A stretch of DNA of 5,956 bases from an uncultured Ruminococcus sp. (GTDB lineage: Bacteria > Bacillota > Clostridia > Lachnospirales > Lachnospiraceae), in contig USKR01000089.1 of NCBI GenBank assembly GCA_900555215.1, positions 1 through 5,956 on the forward strand. The letters run 5' to 3'. The notes beneath the pieces are model-generated. The model saw only the letters and a program-made list of their open reading frames with translations. It did no database searches and was not told where the DNA came from. Both the position numbers and the translations under genes were made by a program. Numbering within the stretch: the first letter of the stretch is position 1; the number at the start of each line of letters is the position of its first letter. Positions 1-4,693 of the stretch are shown piece by piece.

Positions 1-923
1 TCTGCCTGATCCCGGAGAAGCTGGCGATGCAGCTCGGGAAGAAAACCGGGGATACACTGACTTTGCCCCTCTATTATGCAGATTATTCCCGGCCGGTGGG
101 AGATGCCTTCATGCTGGGCGCGCGCGGCCACGCCTCAGTGAATATTCTGAATGCGGAAGGATCGGTATATCAGGTGTTTAACGAGCAGGAATATGAGATC
201 GTCGGACTTTACACTGCGGAAGATGAGGGATCGGGGAGCTATACTGCAGGGGAAAATGAGGTGGTCATACCGTGGAAAGCGATTCCCGAAAACTGCTGGA
301 AAGATAATATCGCAGGGGCAGGACCCATGAAGGGAGCGAATACGTCCTTCCAGATCCCCAACGGCACAGTGGAAGAATTTCAGGAAGCATGGGAAGCCCT
401 TGGCATTGATGACCTGGAGATCCGCTTTTATGATATGGGCTACACCCAGCTTAAGGACAGTCTGGAGAACCGGCAGCTTATGTCTGTGATCTTTCTGTTC
501 AGCGGAGGGGTGATGGCAGTCCTGATCCTGTGCTTTTTCTCAAGCCTGTTCATTACCGGACAGAAAGAACGTATCGCAGTGGAAAGGCTGATGGGACGCA
601 CGAAGCGTCAGTGTGCGGTTTCCATACTGGCGGGTATGCTGGTCTTAAGCGCAGCCGGGTGTGCCGCGGGAAGTGCGTTTGGATGGCTGGCTACAGGAAA
701 AGCGGTCGAGGGAGTATCTGATACCTTGGAATTTGACAGGATGTACAGCGATAATGTGATCGCCAATACAAATCCCGAGGAGACAGGGGAACAGCCGGGC
801 GCGGCCCTGCCCTGCGTTACGGGCGGCGTCCTGCTGGCGGTTTCAGCGGCGATCTCAGCAGGTTATATGGGGAAAGTGCTTCGGAAGGAGCCGCTGAGGA
901 TGCTGGGGGAGATAGAGGAATGA
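1..923 (+). CDS. ABC transporter permease, FtsX/MacB-like, C-terminal part (5' end outside window)
   Basis: The frame is open from the first complete codon at position 3, through residues reading CLIPEKLA, into the ATG at 27. That ATG is therefore internal and the gene starts upstream of the window. Counting from that Met, residues 1-150 form a soluble extracytoplasmic domain of the MacB-like core type (early GKKTGDTLTL). Three hydrophobic segments follow, at about 153-177, 197-221 and 259-281. Between the first two lies a basic cytoplasmic loop with ERIAVERLMGRTKRQ, the typical FtsX-family loop that couples to the ATPase. The end, KEPLRMLGEIEE, resembles the usual PL..L tail of this family. 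The role would be the membrane subunit of an ABC exporter or a sensing transporter for peptides or lipids. The substrate cannot be read, and the partner ATPase is not in the window. The gene is richer in G+C than everything downstream and is followed by a terminator, so it is probably unrelated to the genes to its right. Confidence 0.85.
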   Translation, partial: CLIPEKLAMQLGKKTGDTLTLPLYYADYSRPVGDAFMLGARGHASVNILNAEGSVYQVFNEQEYEIVGLYTAEDEGSGSYTAGENEVVIPWKAIPENCWKDNIAGAGPMKGANTSFQIPNGTVEEFQEAWEALGIDDLEIRFYDMGYTQLKDSLENRQLMSVIFLFSGGVMAVLILCFFSSLFITGQKERIAVERLMGRTKRQCAVSILAGMLVLSAAGCAAGSAFGWLATGKAVEGVSDTLEFDRMYSDNVIANTNPEETGEQPGAALPCVTGGVLLAVSAAISAGYMGKVLRKEPLRMLGEIEE

Positions 924-984
924 GAGCCGGTGTGACAAATAAGGATATGTCAGCCAGGCAAGATTGGAGAATAGAATAACGTGC

Positions 985-1038
985 AGTCGGGGTACCGGTC
1001 TTTACGCGGCAGTCGGAAAGACCGGTACCCTGACTTTT
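985..1038 (+). terminator. Rho-independent terminator after the ABC permease gene
   Basis: A perfect 14-bp inverted repeat (gggtaccggtcttt at 990-1003, its complement at 1017-1030) surrounds a 13-nt loop. The stem can grow to 19 pairs by one G-T pair (989/1031) and agtc/gact (985-988/1032-1035). It runs directly into a short T run at 1035-1038. The T tract is short, but the stem is very stable and lies about 60 bp after the permease stop, in a gap with no gene. The ATG-started frame crossing it at 964 is not credible coding sequence. Confidence 0.8.
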
Positions 1039-1066
1039 GTGAGAAAAGATAAAAACTGTGTCACAT

Positions 1067-1100
1067 ATGGACGTAAAATGTCCATGCGGTTTGCTATAAT
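1067..1100 (+). promoter_or_regulatory. Extended -10 promoter with an embedded palindrome, driving the 88-aa gene
   Basis: TATAAT at 1095-1100 is preceded by TGC (1092-1094), making an extended -10 element. No good -35 box sits 16-18 bp upstream, which an extended -10 can tolerate. Just upstream, ATGGAC (1067-1072) and GTCCAT (1080-1085) form a perfect 6-bp inverted repeat with a 7-nt spacer. It covers the -35/spacer zone where a repressor would block polymerase. The predicted transcript start, near 1107, leaves a leader of about 23 nt. Which protein binds the palindrome is unknown; the neighbouring XRE protein is one candidate. Confidence 0.6.
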
Positions 1101-1129
1101 ACAGAAAACTAAAAATTTCAGAGAGGAGC

Positions 1130-1396
1130 ATGGATACGATACAGGTGTCTGGAAAAATGAAAGAGCAGATTAGGGAGATTTATGCGCACCAGGTCCAAAA
1201 AGAGGGAAAAGATGCTGTAAGCTTGTGGGAACAGGAAACTGTTCTTGAAGCGATAAGAGATCTAAATGGCAGAATCCCGGAAGGGGAATATGAAAAAATA
1301 CGTGATAAAGTCTTTACGGCTGCTTCGATCGGTGAGGAAGCAGGTTTTGTTATGGGCTTTATATATGCTGTCCGTTTATTTACAGAGTGCCTGTGA
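1130..1396 (+). CDS. Small protein of unknown function, DUF6809-like (88 aa)
   Basis: This is an 88-aa acidic, helical protein without a signal peptide. It begins MDTIQVSGKMKEQIREIY and ends GFVMGFIYAVRLFTECL. The layout (a charged N-terminal half, then a Gly-rich amphipathic C-terminal helix of the GF..GF.YA.RL type) resembles the small DUF6809 proteins common in Clostridia and their mobile elements. That assignment rests on recognised pattern only. The start is the first ATG after GAGAGGAG at 1121-1128. The spacing to the core AGGAG is only 1 nt, unusually tight, but the next in-frame candidates (GTG 1145, ATG 1157) are too far away. It has its own promoter and meets the XRE gene tail to tail, 7 bp apart, with no clear terminator between them, so the two transcripts probably overlap as antisense. 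No biochemical function can be inferred. Confidence 0.65.
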   Translation: MDTIQVSGKMKEQIREIYAHQVQKEGKDAVSLWEQETVLEAIRDLNGRIPEGEYEKIRDKVFTAASIGEEAGFVMGFIYAVRLFTECL

Positions 1397-1403
1397 ATGC
1401 ATC

Positions 1404-1712
1404 CTACAAAGTTTTCAGGAAAGCGACAAGGGCGGTTTGCTGGTCTTTGCTGAGCTTTGCGGTCTCCTCCACGAGTATTTTCTGGACTTCAGTCAATTCG
1501 CAGCAGAGATCATCTTCCGTGGCGAAAAACTGGGAGAGCGTGATGTCAAAAGCAGTGCAGATCTTTTCAAGGGAAGGAATCGAGGGGACCATGTTTTTGC
1601 GGTACCAGGATGAAATCGTGGACTGGGTTAATCCGGCTTCCTCAGCGAGCTGGTATTCGCTCCATCCGCGCTTCATTCGAAAATAAGTAATACGTTCTAA
1701 TACATCAGACAT
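1404..1712 (-). CDS. XRE-family helix-turn-helix transcriptional regulator (102 aa)
   Basis: This is a short cytoplasmic DNA-binding protein of the Cro/CI (XRE) type. Residues 3-60 hold the five-helix HTH_3 fold. Helix 2, YQLAEEAGL, is followed by the recognition helix in TQSTISSWYRKN (29-40), then PSIPSLEKICTAFDITLSQF, the family's signature second half. The tail, LSKDQQTALVAFLKTL (87-102), is a short helix common in Firmicutes XRE proteins and probably mediates dimerisation. There is no peptidase or sensor domain, so it is likely a simple dimeric repressor. The start ATG (complement of 1710-1712) has a good ribosome binding site, TGAGGTGA (complement of 1720-1727), at 7 nt spacing. The palindrome in its own promoter suggests autoregulation, and it may also control the divergent WYL gene. 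Small XRE repressors of this kind often guard mobile or defence loci. Its targets here are inferred. Confidence 0.9.
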   Translation of the reverse strand: MSDVLERITYFRMKRGWSEYQLAEEAGLTQSTISSWYRKNMVPSIPSLEKICTAFDITLSQFFATEDDLCCELTEVQKILVEETAKLSKDQQTALVAFLKTL

Positions 1713-1732
1713 TTATACGTCACCTCACATTT

Positions 1733-1762
1733 ATTATATCGTTAATATTATTCGTAATAACG
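1733..1762 (-). promoter_or_regulatory. XRE gene promoter with overlapping palindromic operator
   Basis: On the minus strand, TATAAT (complement of 1733-1738) lies about 20 bp before the XRE start codon. A weak -35, TTATTA (complement of 1755-1760), sits 16 bp further upstream. The same stretch carries two nested inverted repeats: CGTTA/TAACG (1740-1744 and 1758-1762) and TTATT-cgt-AATAA (1748-1760). A repressor bound here would cover the -35/-10 interval, as expected for autoregulation by the XRE protein. The palindromes are seen directly; the binding protein is inferred. Confidence 0.5.
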
Positions 1763-1791
1763 TTGCAAATTAATTATGCAAGTCGTATAAT
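1763..1791 (+). promoter_or_regulatory. Distal promoter for the WYL regulator gene, divergent from the XRE promoter
   Basis: TTGCAA (1763-1768) and TATAAT (1786-1791) are separated by 17 bp, a near-consensus sigma-A promoter pointing at the WYL gene, with a leader of about 135 nt. The -35 box is one arm of an inverted repeat, TTGCA (1763-1767) and TGCAA (1777-1781). The left flank abuts the XRE operator: AACGTT spans 1759-1764. A further AACG (1795-1798) and CGTT (1805-1808) pair sits near the transcription start. The packing suggests that one regulator can control both divergent promoters. Confidence 0.6.
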
Positions 1792-1832
1792 TTTAACGAA
1801 AAAGCGTTTGAATGGTAACTGATGAGGACTCA

Positions 1833-1897
1833 CGGGCAATTGTCCGGGCTGCGGCGGAAGATATGCATTGTCCGGCTGCTGGATACTGTTTTATAAT
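1833..1897 (+). promoter_or_regulatory. Proximal promoter and repeated TTGTCCGG sites upstream of the WYL gene
   Basis: A near-perfect 14-bp palindrome, CGGGCAATTGTCCG (1833-1846, one G-T pair), is followed 28 bp later by a second copy of its right half: ATTGTCCGG at 1839-1847 and again at 1867-1875, each followed by CTGC. The second copy provides a possible -35 (TTGTCC, 1868-1873), 18 bp upstream of TATAAT at 1892-1897. That would start transcription near 1904, with a short leader to the WYL start. One full site plus a half-site over a promoter fits an autoregulatory operator. Whether this promoter is active is not known. Confidence 0.4.
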
Positions 1898-1932
1898 GGG
1901 GGCAGGAATCGAATTTACAGGGGGCGTCAGAA

Positions 1933-2883
1933 ATGAAAAATACGCAGGAAGATAAAGCCGGGAGAATCTTATCTCTCTATTCAAGGCTGAGCGAGGGCAG
2001 GGTAGTTAATAAAACAGAAGAAGCAGAGCGGTATGGAGTATCGCTTCGCACGATCCAAAGGGATATTTCCGATATACAGAATTACCTTCAGGAGCAGGGA
2101 CGTGAAACCGGAGAAATCCAAGAGATTATTTTTGACAGGGGCAAGAATGGGTACAGGCTTGAAACAAAGGAACATACCGGGCTGAGCGCAAAAGAAATAC
2201 TGGCGGCAGGAAAGATTATGCTGGAAAGCCGTGCCTTTGTAAAAGAGGAGTTATTTCCGATCATCGATAAGCTGTGCGGTCTGTGCAATGATGGAAAAGA
2301 CCGGAAGCTGGTGGAAATGTTCCTGGGGAATGAGATGCATCATTATATCGAGCTGCGTCACGGAAAAAAACTGCTGGATCTTATATGGAGCCTGGAGCAG
2401 GCGGTGGAAAACCAGAAGTATATCCTCATCCGGTACAGGAAACTTAAGAACAGGGAGACCGTAGAGAGAAAAGTCAAACCTGTGGGAATTATGTTTTCGG
2501 ATTTTTATTTTTATATGACAGCATTTATTGAAGGGCTTGACAGGGAAAAAGAGTTTCAGAACCCCGATGATATATATCCTACCATATACCGTCTGGACAG
2601 GATCTCCAGTATTACAGTGCTGGATGAGCATTTTTCGGTTCCGTATGCGCAGCGCTTTGAAGAGGGTGAATTTCGTAAGAGAGTACAGTTCATGTATGGC
2701 GGGAAACTTCAGAAAGTGAAGTTTAAATTCTACGGTGAAGATCCGGAGTTTATCCTGGACCGGATCCCGACAGCACAGATCATCTCCCGGGAGAAGGACT
2801 ATATGGTGATCAGCGCGGAGGTGTTCGGAGAAGGGATTGATATGTGGATCAGGAGTCAGGGGAGCAGAATTGAAAAGATATGA
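1933..2883 (+). CDS. WYL-domain transcriptional regulator with N-terminal HTH (316 aa)
   Basis: This is a cytoplasmic DNA-binding regulator. Residues 8-50 form an HTH_11/DeoR-like winged helix (KAGRILSLYSRL, then VSLRTIQRDISDIQ as recognition helix). Residues 63-76 (EIIFDRGKNGYRLE) look like the wing. Residues about 150-230 are the WYL domain, a Sm-like ligand or nucleic-acid sensing fold: KYILIRYRK, VKPVGIMFSDFYFYMTAFIEG (FYF stands where W-Y-L is usual) and YRLDRISSI. A WCX-type C-terminal domain runs from about 250 to GIDMWIRSQGSRIEKI. The protein stops soon after the SQG motif, where relatives usually have about 15-20 more residues, so the tail may be shortened. The ribosome binding site AGGGGG (1919-1924) sits 8 nt before the ATG. 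The protein is probably the switch for the dynamin-like operon that follows. The family includes the defence-locus repressors BrxR and CapW. Whether it represses or activates is inferred. Confidence 0.9.
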   Translation: MKNTQEDKAGRILSLYSRLSEGRVVNKTEEAERYGVSLRTIQRDISDIQNYLQEQGRETGEIQEIIFDRGKNGYRLETKEHTGLSAKEILAAGKIMLESRAFVKEELFPIIDKLCGLCNDGKDRKLVEMFLGNEMHHYIELRHGKKLLDLIWSLEQAVENQKYILIRYRKLKNRETVERKVKPVGIMFSDFYFYMTAFIEGLDREKEFQNPDDIYPTIYRLDRISSITVLDEHFSVPYAQRFEEGEFRKRVQFMYGGKLQKVKFKFYGEDPEFILDRIPTAQIISREKDYMVISAEVFGEGIDMWIRSQGSRIEKI

Positions 2884-2933
2884 GGGAAAACAGATTGCTA
2901 TAAGCTGCATAAAAGTGGGAAGAAAAATGAAGG

Positions 2934-2949
2934 AAAGTATAAAAGTATA
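2934..2949 (+). repeat. Tandem 8-bp repeat (AAAGTATA x2)
   Basis: Two perfect copies of AAAGTATA stand head to tail in the gap between the WYL and GTPase genes. The second copy runs into TATAAT at 2946-2951, which could act as an alternative -10 box but has no convincing -35. This may be simple AT-rich promoter sequence. Confidence 0.5.
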
Positions 2950-2956
2950 ATAGAAA

Positions 2957-2988
2957 TTGTGGAGATTACAGTGAAGCTGTACTATAAT
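2957..2988 (+). promoter_or_regulatory. Promoter and palindromic operator of the dynamin-like operon
   Basis: TATAAT at 2983-2988 lies about 24 bp before the GTPase start codon. The best -35 candidate is TTGTGG (2957-2962), but its 20-bp spacer is long, so the promoter would be weak or activator-dependent. Between them is a perfect inverted repeat, TACAG (2967-2971), tgaag, CTGTA (2977-2981), directly abutting the -10. This is the position of a classical repressor site. The upstream WYL protein is the natural candidate to bind it. The same motif is not repeated as a palindrome in front of the WYL gene, so shared control of both promoters is not shown. Confidence 0.5.
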
Positions 2989-2998
2989 GTTTTTGTAT

Positions 2999-3004
2999 GG
3001 AGGA
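2999..3004 (+). promoter_or_regulatory. Ribosome binding site fixing the start of the first dynamin-like GTPase
   Basis: GGAGGA ends 7 nt before the ATG at 3012, near-ideal spacing. The earlier in-frame ATG at 2997 has no such site. It also lies only 8 bp after the -10 box, so it would be essentially leaderless. The ATG at 3012 is preferred. Confidence 0.75.
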
Positions 3005-3011
3005 TAGGGGA

Positions 3012-4304
3012 ATGGAAAGCAGCATGCAATATTTTGTATCATCATTATCGCTGGAGCAGCACCCGATGGTACATGTAAAATTTAAATTGAAAATGTTGTA
3101 TTATTCGGCGATGGAATATATTGTAAGGGAAGCAGTCCCATCTGTGGGCACAGAGCTTCGGCTGAAGCAATACAGAGAACGACTCCTGAAGCATAAAGCG
3201 TATTTGTACAAGCCAGAGGAAAACCCTGATGAAGTGATCATTTCACTTATCGGGTCCCGCTCGGTAAAATGGAGGAAGAAATATCGTTATATGCTTTTAT
3301 GTGATGCAGCGCTTATCAGCCTGGATGAAAAAAAGGTCAGACGGGCAGCAGGATATCTGAAAAAATATCTTGATAATCCCGACTGTAAGAAGATCGATGA
3401 TTTTTTGGAAGAGCTGCTTGTAAAAAGACGGCTTGAAGAGAAGTATTATTTTTTGAAAGATCTGCCGGGACAGTATTACAAAAATATGGAATTTTTGGAA
3501 CGCCAGGAAATAAAGATCGTTGTGACTGCCAATATGAGTGCCGGCAAATCTACATTGATTAATGCTCTGATCGGGAAAAACGCGGCGCGGACTTCTCAGG
3601 AAGCATGTACGGGCAATCTTTGCTATTTCCTTAATAAACCTTTTGAGGATGATCACATGCATATGGATAATGGAAGTGCGGTGCTGGAGGCTTCAAAGGA
3701 ACAAATCTGGTCTTCGGGCTGGCAGCAGTCGATTTACACCTCTCTGTATTTTCGACTTTTTGAATCAGGGCAGAGCAGGATTCGTATCGTTGATACGCCA
3801 GGTGTAAATTCGGCAGTCAACAGAGTGCATGGCGAGATTACCAAAAAAGCACTCAAGACAGAGGATTATGACAAAGTTATCTATATCCTTAATGCAAATA
3901 AACTGGGGACGGATGAAGAGATTAGTTATCTGAAATGGATGCATGAGAATATCCCGAAAGAAAAAATGATTTTTGTCATAAATAAATTAGATGATTATAA
4001 GCAGGCGGATGACAGTATAAGTGAAAGCATCGCGGGAGTCAGGAAAGATCTGGCGGAACTGGGCTATGAAGATCCTATGATCTGTCCGCTGTCAGCATAT
4101 TTCGGGTATCTCCTTAAAAGAAAATTTTACGGGGCGGAACTTACGGAGGATGAGGAAGACGAATATATGCTGTTTAGCAGGAAGTTTAGAAGGAATATGT
4201 ATGATCTCTCTGTGTATTATGATCAGGCGTCACCAGATCCGTCGGAAATGGGCAAAAGATGTGGGCTGTACGGCCTGGAAAAAATACTATTTGGAGGAAA
4301 TTGA
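3012..4304 (+). CDS. Dynamin-like GTPase, compact form with helical N-terminal domain (430 aa)
   Basis: This is a large GTPase of the bacterial dynamin-like superfamily, expected to bind GTP and act with a partner at membranes. Residues 1-165 are helical and charged and match no domain I can name with confidence; the segment RYMLLCDAALISLDEKKVRRAAGYL (92-116) faintly recalls TerB-like helices. The GTPase domain follows: P-loop ANMSAGKST (173-181), a switch-I Thr in TSQEACT (194-200), DTPG (261-264), NKLD (324-327), and PLSAYFG (359-365) in the G5 position. All key residues are present. The protein ends just after the G domain at GLYGLEKILFGGN, so the long helical stalk and lipid-binding paddle of ordinary dynamins are missing. 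There is no transmembrane segment. The stop lies 2 nt before the next start, so it is co-translated with the following genes. Its P-loop region is clearly related to the second GTPase downstream (both have MSAGKSTLINA and QEACT). Membrane remodelling or phage defence is an inference. Confidence 0.85.
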   Translation: MESSMQYFVSSLSLEQHPMVHVKFKLKMLYYSAMEYIVREAVPSVGTELRLKQYRERLLKHKAYLYKPEENPDEVIISLIGSRSVKWRKKYRYMLLCDAALISLDEKKVRRAAGYLKKYLDNPDCKKIDDFLEELLVKRRLEEKYYFLKDLPGQYYKNMEFLERQEIKIVVTANMSAGKSTLINALIGKNAARTSQEACTGNLCYFLNKPFEDDHMHMDNGSAVLEASKEQIWSSGWQQSIYTSLYFRLFESGQSRIRIVDTPGVNSAVNRVHGEITKKALKTEDYDKVIYILNANKLGTDEEISYLKWMHENIPKEKMIFVINKLDDYKQADDSISESIAGVRKDLAELGYEDPMICPLSAYFGYLLKRKFYGAELTEDEEDEYMLFSRKFRRNMYDLSVYYDQASPDPSEMGKRCGLYGLEKILFGGN

Positions 4305-4306
4305 AA

Positions 4307-4693
4307 ATGAAAAAAGTATTTATTAAATATAATCCGTATAAGCTGGAAACGGAGATCACAGTAGATGGGAATACGCTGGCGCAGAACAGCAAACTGCGGG
4401 AAAAAACGGAACAAGGCTCACGCCTTCAGGAATGGGTGGAGGAATTTCCGGATATTCTCGTAGAAGAGTATAATGATGTGGAGTTTGATGTGACATTCCA
4501 TGGAACACTTCTCGATTATGAAGATTTGACCGAAGTATTCGTTCAGGCACATGAAAAAGATGGAAGAATCAGTGTCAAGTTGAATCGCATTCCGGCGAAA
4601 GAAACCTCTGATAAAGAGGTACTCATTGAAGAGGTGTTTGAGGAGATCAGGAAAGGACCGTTCGATGAACTCCGGGATCCGGAAGAGCAGTGA
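4307..4693 (+). CDS. Separate N-terminal domain of the second dynamin-like protein (128 aa), possibly the 5' half of a frameshifted gene
   Basis: The start ATG at 4307 is chosen because GGAGGA (4293-4298) lies 8 nt upstream and the previous stop is 2 nt away. An earlier in-frame ATG at 4259 lies deep inside the GTPase gene and lacks this support. The protein is acidic and mixed alpha/beta: KKVFIKYNPYKLETEITVDG (2-21), QEWVEEFPDILVEEYND (41-57), FDVTFHGTLLDYEDL (60-74), then a helix, KEVLIEEVFEEIRKGPFDELRDPEEQ (103-128). I recognise this pattern, with less than full certainty, as the region that precedes the GTPase domain in long clostridial dynamin-family proteins. There the GPFDELRD stretch leads within a few residues into DFEVCVVATMSAGKST. 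Here a TGA follows, and DFEVCVVATMSAGKST continues one base out of frame. It is therefore either a separated subunit that pairs with the next product or the front half of a broken gene. It has no catalytic motif of its own. Confidence 0.7.
   Translation: MKKVFIKYNPYKLETEITVDGNTLAQNSKLREKTEQGSRLQEWVEEFPDILVEEYNDVEFDVTFHGTLLDYEDLTEVFVQAHEKDGRISVKLNRIPAKETSDKEVLIEEVFEEIRKGPFDELRDPEEQ
4653..4657 (+). promoter_or_regulatory. Internal ribosome binding site for the second GTPase
   Basis: AAGGA at 4653-4657 lies 7 nt before ATG 4665, inside the preceding gene. It would allow separate, translationally coupled synthesis of the GTPase portion despite the frame change. The bases also encode Lys-Gly-Pro of the upstream protein, so the site may be fortuitous. 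Confidence 0.5.

Noticed and set aside
817..1131. Minus-strand open frame of 104 codons
   Set aside because: It overlaps the end of the permease gene, the terminator and the next promoter, and its product has no recognisable pattern.
964..1173. Plus-strand open frame starting MENRITCSRG
   Set aside because: It runs straight through the terminator hairpin and the promoter of the 88-aa gene, and has no ribosome binding site.
1381..1420. Possible bidirectional terminator between the 88-aa gene and the XRE gene
   Set aside because: Only CCTG/CAGG arms with mismatches and no proper T run could be found.
1818..1860. CTGATGAG resembling a hammerhead ribozyme core
   Set aside because: No matching GAAA core strand or closing stems of the required layout follow. 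The nearby palindrome reads better as a DNA operator.
2997..3011. ATG 2997 as start of the first GTPase (five residues longer)
   Set aside because: It has no ribosome binding site and lies 8 bp after the -10 box. ATG 3012 has GGAGGA at 7 nt.
2251..3045. Long minus-strand open frame (264 codons) opposite the WYL gene
   Set aside because: It is antisense to a clearly recognisable HTH-WYL protein, gives a low-complexity Phe/Ile/His-rich product with no family pattern, and extends over the operon promoter.
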